In this document: in pieces, positions 61,024 to 64,000 of the stretch
Layout of the letters: every line of letters starts with the position of its first letter
How positions within the stretch are numbered: position 1 is the stretch's first letter
Assembly (NCBI RefSeq): GCF_001612905.1
Contig: NZ_BDBI01000023.1
Span: forward strand, 124,001 to 188,000
Direction: 5' to 3'
Length of the DNA: 64,000 nt
Source of the DNA: Nocardia ignorata NBRC 108230
Lineage (GTDB): Bacteria; Actinomycetota; Actinomycetes; Mycobacteriales; Mycobacteriaceae
The notes under the pieces: generated by a model
Seen by the model: the letters and a program-made list of their open reading frames with translations, nothing else
Told to the model about the DNA's origin: nothing
Databases searched by the model: none
Translations under genes and position numbers: made by a program

Positions 61024-61746
61024 TCAGAAGGCGGGGTAGGTGCCGGTGTCGTAGCCGGGGTCGGTGAGGTCTGTGGGGGTGGGGGTGGCGGCTTGTCCGG
61101 TGCCGTCTTCGAAAGCTTCGGCGTCGTAGCCGATGCCGTGCATGCCGGCGAACAGGGCCGAGAACAACAGGACCGAGCCGGCTCCCCAGGCGCCGGCGAG
61201 GAGGGCGGGTTTCCACCAGGGTTCGGAGTACCAGCCCGCGGGGACGGGGCGGCCGGCGACTCGGCCGCCGGGGTAGTAGTGGCCGGTGGTAGGGGAGGGG
61301 TGGGGGGAGGCGGTGATGCGGCGGCCGTTGTAGTCGATGGTTCGAGGTTGTTCGACGCGGCCCGCGATGTCCTGGCCGTCGAGGGCGGGGATCGGATCGC
61401 CGGGGTCCATGTTCATCGCCTGCCGGGCGGCGCGGACGTAATAGAGGCCTTCGAGCGCGGTGCGGCGAGCGAGGTCGGCCTGGTGGGGTGAGCGCGCACG
61501 GTCGAGCTGGGCGGTGGCGGCGGTGTGGCGTTCGGCGGCGTCGGCGAGGGCCTGGTGGGCGGCTTCGTTGCGCGGAGTGAGGGCGTAGACCTGGCCGCCG
61601 AGGCGTTCGATGCCCACCCTGGCCTCGGCTCGCGCCTCGTCGAATTCGCGGGCGATCCGCTTGTTCTGCTCGGCGCGCAGGTACAGCAGGGCGCCCACCG
61701 ATACCACCACGATCAACACCAGCCACCACAGCATCGCACGCCTCAT
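61024..61746 (-). CDS. Membrane-anchored protein of unknown function
   Basis: 240 residues. Span 1 at residues about 5-22 (MLWWLVLIVVVSVGALLYL), a helical charged region about 25-100 with Glu/Arg/Ala heptad character (likely coiled coil), then a DUF-like middle with IDYNGRRITASPHPSP and PVPAGWYSEPWWKPALLAGA, and span 2 at about 180-200 (GAGSVLLFSALFAGMHGIG). The Trp-rich PAGWYSEPWW segment is common in Nocardia and Rhodococcus membrane proteins. I cannot assign a function. Confidence 0.7.
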   Translation of the reverse strand: MRRAMLWWLVLIVVVSVGALLYLRAEQNKRIAREFDEARAEARVGIERLGGQVYALTPRNEAAHQALADAAERHTAATAQLDRARSPHQADLARRTALEGLYYVRAARQAMNMDPGDPIPALDGQDIAGRVEQPRTIDYNGRRITASPHPSPTTGHYYPGGRVAGRPVPAGWYSEPWWKPALLAGAWGAGSVLLFSALFAGMHGIGYDAEAFEDGTGQAATPTPTDLTDPGYDTGTYPAF

Positions 61747-61794
61747 TTCGTCGAGGTGTCGAGATGCCGTCCAGTTTACTGACCGGTTGCGGCG

Positions 61795-61824
61795 AACGCG
61801 CTGACCGTTGTTGATCAGCGCGTT
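61795..61824 (-). terminator. Terminator with AACGCGCTGA stem
   Basis: Perfect 10-bp arms AACGCGCTGA (61795-61804) and TCAGCGCGTT (61815-61824), 10-nt loop. It follows the acyl-CoA dehydrogenase stop by 10 nt. The stem is almost the same as the one at 21447-21478. Confidence 0.7.
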
Positions 61825-61834
61825 GCCGAATTGC

Positions 61835-62974
61835 TCACCCGGCGAGATGGCGGGCGATCACCAGGCGCTGGATCTGATTGGTTCCCTCGAAGATCTGCAT
61901 CACCTTCGCCTCGCGCATGTAGCGCTCCACGGGGAAGTCCTGGGTGTAGCCGTAGCCGCCGAACACCTGGACGGCGTCGGTGGTCACCTTCATCGCGGCA
62001 TCGGTGGCGGCGAGTTTGGCGACGCTGGCCTGACGCGAATAGGGCAGCCCGGCGTCGCGGCGGCGGGCGGCGTCGAGATAGGTGGCGCGGGCGGTGTCGA
62101 CGGCGGCGGCCATGTCGGCGAGCACGAAGCCGAGGCCCTGGTGGTCGATGATCTTGCGGCCGAACGCTTCTCGCTCCTTGGCGTAGGCGACGGCCTCGTC
62201 GAGCGCGCGCTGGGCGACGCCCGTGGCGACGGCGGCGATGCCGAGGCGGCCCGCGTCGAGGGCGCTGAAGGCGATCGAAAGTCCTTGCCCCTCTTCGCCG
62301 ATGCGGCGTTCGGCGGGCATGAACACGTCGTCGTAGGCGGCGGTGGTGGTCGGGATGCCGCGCAGACCCATCTTCTCCTCGGGCTTGCCGAAGCTCAGAC
62401 CCTCGGTGCCCGCGGGCACGAGGAAGCACGAAATGCCGCGCGAGCCTTCGCCGGTGCGCGCGAACAAGGTGTAGAAGTCGGCGCGGCCACCGTTGGTGAT
62501 CCAGGCCTTGGTTCCGGTGATCCGGTAACCGCCGTCGACGGGGGTCGCGCGGCAGCGCAGCGCGGCCGCGTCGGAACCGGCGTGCGACTCGGAAAGGCTG
62601 TAGGCGCCGATGGTTTCGCCCGAGAGCATTCCGGCCAGCCACTGCTGTTTCTGTTCGTCGGTGCCGTAGGTGAACAAGGGATGGCACGACAACCCGTGCA
62701 CGCTCACCGCCACCGCGACCGCCGCCCACCGGCTCGCCAGCTCCTCGAGCACCTGCAGGTAAACCTCGTACGGCTGCGCGCCGCCACCGAACTCCTCGGG
62801 GTAGGGCAGGCTGAGCAGTCCGGCCGCGCCGAGGGCGGGGAAAACGCCCTCGGGAAAGACCCCGGTCTTCTCGCTCTCGGCAACGCGCGGCTCGAGCACT
62901 TTGTCGGCGATCTCACGGGTCAGCTCGATCAGATCGCGCGCTTCTTCGGTGGGCAACATGCGGTCAACAGCCAT
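61835..62974 (-). CDS. Acyl-CoA dehydrogenase
   Basis: 379 residues, the standard length. FAD-binding AYSLSESHAGSDAAALRC and ITGTKAWITNGG, the C-terminal ALDAGRLGIAAVATGVAQRA, and the end VFGGYGYTQDFPVERYMREAKVMQIFEGTNQIQ is split over the catalytic Glu (MQIFEGTNQ). It oxidises acyl-CoA to enoyl-CoA with FAD and an electron-transfer flavoprotein. ATG 62974. Divergent from an acyl-CoA ligase gene, a natural partner in beta-oxidation. Confidence 0.93.
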   Translation of the reverse strand: MAVDRMLPTEEARDLIELTREIADKVLEPRVAESEKTGVFPEGVFPALGAAGLLSLPYPEEFGGGAQPYEVYLQVLEELASRWAAVAVAVSVHGLSCHPLFTYGTDEQKQQWLAGMLSGETIGAYSLSESHAGSDAAALRCRATPVDGGYRITGTKAWITNGGRADFYTLFARTGEGSRGISCFLVPAGTEGLSFGKPEEKMGLRGIPTTTAAYDDVFMPAERRIGEEGQGLSIAFSALDAGRLGIAAVATGVAQRALDEAVAYAKEREAFGRKIIDHQGLGFVLADMAAAVDTARATYLDAARRRDAGLPYSRQASVAKLAATDAAMKVTTDAVQVFGGYGYTQDFPVERYMREAKVMQIFEGTNQIQRLVIARHLAG

Positions 62975-63128
62975 GGCCGTCACATTACGGCGGGGCCCGT
63001 CGAACGGTTCGCGCCGACAATGTGTCCGCCGGAATCTTGGCGGGGAGAACCGTTGCCCAGGCCAAACCTTTCGGTAACATCCCGTGTGACGTGGATCATT
63101 CCGCGGCGAGGGATTCGAAGGAGCACCG

Positions 63129-64000
63129 ATGCTGAGCACAATGCAGGACGACCAGCTCTCGCTGGCGAAACTGCTCAACTATGCCGCCACTTTCCAAGGC
63201 GACTCCACTGTGTCCACCTGGACCGGCGACGGTGTTCGCACCATGACCTACCGCGAGCTCGGCGCGGATTCCGCCCGGCTGGCCAACGCGCTGCGCGGGC
63301 TCGGCATCGAAGAGGGCGACCGGGTCGGCACCTTCATGTGGAACAACAACGAGCACATGACCGCCTACATCGCGGTCCCCGCGATGGGCGCCGTCCTGCA
63401 CGCGCTCAACATCCGGCTGTTCCCGGAGCAGCTGGTGTTCGTCGCCAATCACGCCGAGGACCAGGTGGTGATCGTCGACGGCACGCTGGTTCCGCTGTTC
63501 GCCCAGTACCTGCCGAACCTGAAGACGGTCAAGCACGTGATCGTCGCCAACGGTGACCCGGCCGCGCTCACCGCGCCCGAGGGCGTGCAGGTGCATTCCT
63601 ACCGTGAGCTGCTCGACAGCCAGTCCGCCGAGTTCGACTTCCCCGTCGTCGACGAGCGTTCGGCCGCCGCGATGTGTTACACCTCGGGCACCACCGGCGA
63701 CCCCAAGGGTGTCGTCTACTCGCACCGCTCCAACTGGCTGCACGCCATGCAGGTGAACTCGCCCAACGGCATGGGTTTCCACGGCGGCGACTACGTGCTC
63801 GCGATCGTTCCGCTGTTCCACGCCAACGCGTGGGGCCTGCCGTACGCGGCGCTGATGTCGGGCGCCAACATCCTGATGCCGGACCGTTTCCTGCAGCCCG
63901 CGCCGCTGCTGGAGATGATGGCCGCCGAGAAGCCGAGCTTCGCCGCCGCGGTGCCGACCATCTGGGGTGGTGTGCTCGCCGCGCTGGCGGCCGCGCCGCA
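63129..64000 (+). CDS. Fatty-acyl-CoA ligase (FadD type), 3' end beyond window
   Basis: The first 290 residues of an acyl-AMP/acyl-CoA ligase: ADSARLANALRGLGIEEGDR, the P-loop CYTSGTTGDPKGVVYSHRSN, and VLAIVPLFHANAWGLPYAAL. This resembles the medium/long-chain AlkK/FadD branch. ATG 63129 with AAGGAG at 6 nt. It activates fatty acids for beta-oxidation or lipid synthesis, consistent with the divergent acyl-CoA dehydrogenase. The AMP-binding C-terminal lid is outside the window. Confidence 0.92.
   Translation, partial: MLSTMQDDQLSLAKLLNYAATFQGDSTVSTWTGDGVRTMTYRELGADSARLANALRGLGIEEGDRVGTFMWNNNEHMTAYIAVPAMGAVLHALNIRLFPEQLVFVANHAEDQVVIVDGTLVPLFAQYLPNLKTVKHVIVANGDPAALTAPEGVQVHSYRELLDSQSAEFDFPVVDERSAAAMCYTSGTTGDPKGVVYSHRSNWLHAMQVNSPNGMGFHGGDYVLAIVPLFHANAWGLPYAALMSGANILMPDRFLQPAPLLEMMAAEKPSFAAAVPTIWGGVLAALAAAP

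Noticed and set aside
1..64000. CRISPR arrays, insertion sequences, prophage, integrase, origin of replication, rRNA
   Set aside because: No evenly spaced repeats, transposase or integrase motifs, DnaA-box cluster or rRNA sequence were seen.

Overview
The window is high-GC actinobacterial DNA, most likely from Nocardia or a close relative in the Mycobacteriales. Pointers are the gene families (PrrA/PrrB, AccD3-type fused carboxyltransferase, EchA6 with its Rv0906-like metallo-beta-lactamase partner, LigD in the Pol-PE-Lig order, an Rv2325c/Rv2326c-like ECF transporter, MT0933-type small proteins), GTG/TTG starts and many 4-bp ATGA/GTGA stop-start overlaps. I see no phage, insertion sequence, integrase, CRISPR array or rRNA. 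One tRNA-Arg(CCU) is present. The assignment to Nocardia is inference.

Layout. 1-2.3 kb: an ECF sigma factor operon with a zinc-finger/Asp23 protein and further Asp23/Gls24 proteins. 2.4-4.5 kb: PrrA-PrrB. 4.55-4.64 kb: a strong inverted repeat, then a propionyl-CoA-synthetase-like ligase. 7-12.1 kb: a complete conservon (degenerate sensor kinase with a giant GLPQR-repeat tail, roadblock protein, DUF742 protein, small GTPase). 12.1-18.5 kb: a self-regulated XRE/membrane-protein pair, accD3, an aldo/keto reductase, a flavoprotein, and echA6 with its partner. 18.6-21.4 kb: ligD flanked by two MT0933-type small proteins. 21.5-25.2 kb: a secreted protein preceded by a three-way-junction-like leader, then an ECF transporter (T component plus a three-domain ATPase).

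25.3-28.1 kb: a SARP/NB-ARC regulator interrupted by one in-frame TAA. 28-36.4 kb: acyl-CoA dehydrogenase, cyclic-nucleotide phosphodiesterase, DUF4333 lipoprotein, pseudouridine synthase, a toxin-antitoxin pair with a frameshifted toxin, adenylate cyclase, an imine-reductase-like protein and MerR and TetR regulators. 36.5-38.5 kb: an ABC-F protein directly followed by the wreck of a Vat-type acetyltransferase. 38.8-40.8 kb: KtrA/KtrB potassium uptake.

41-49.4 kb: the most unusual locus, an apparent three-gene operon of GNAT acetyltransferase, single-module fully reducing polyketide synthase (KS-AT-DH-ER-KR-ACP, no thioesterase) and a PLP alpha-oxoamine synthase. Known families suggest the PKS builds a saturated chain that the PLP enzyme releases by decarboxylative condensation with an amino acid, giving a sphingoid-like amino ketone. 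49.5-60.6 kb: accessory catabolic or detoxification units, each a regulator with visible palindromic operators beside its target: TetR/quinone oxidoreductase, AraC/Baeyer-Villiger-type monooxygenase plus hydrolase plus TetR, TetR/sterol-desaturase plus DoxX. 60.6-64 kb: tRNA-Arg, a membrane protein, an acyl-CoA dehydrogenase and the start of a fatty-acyl-CoA ligase that runs off the window.
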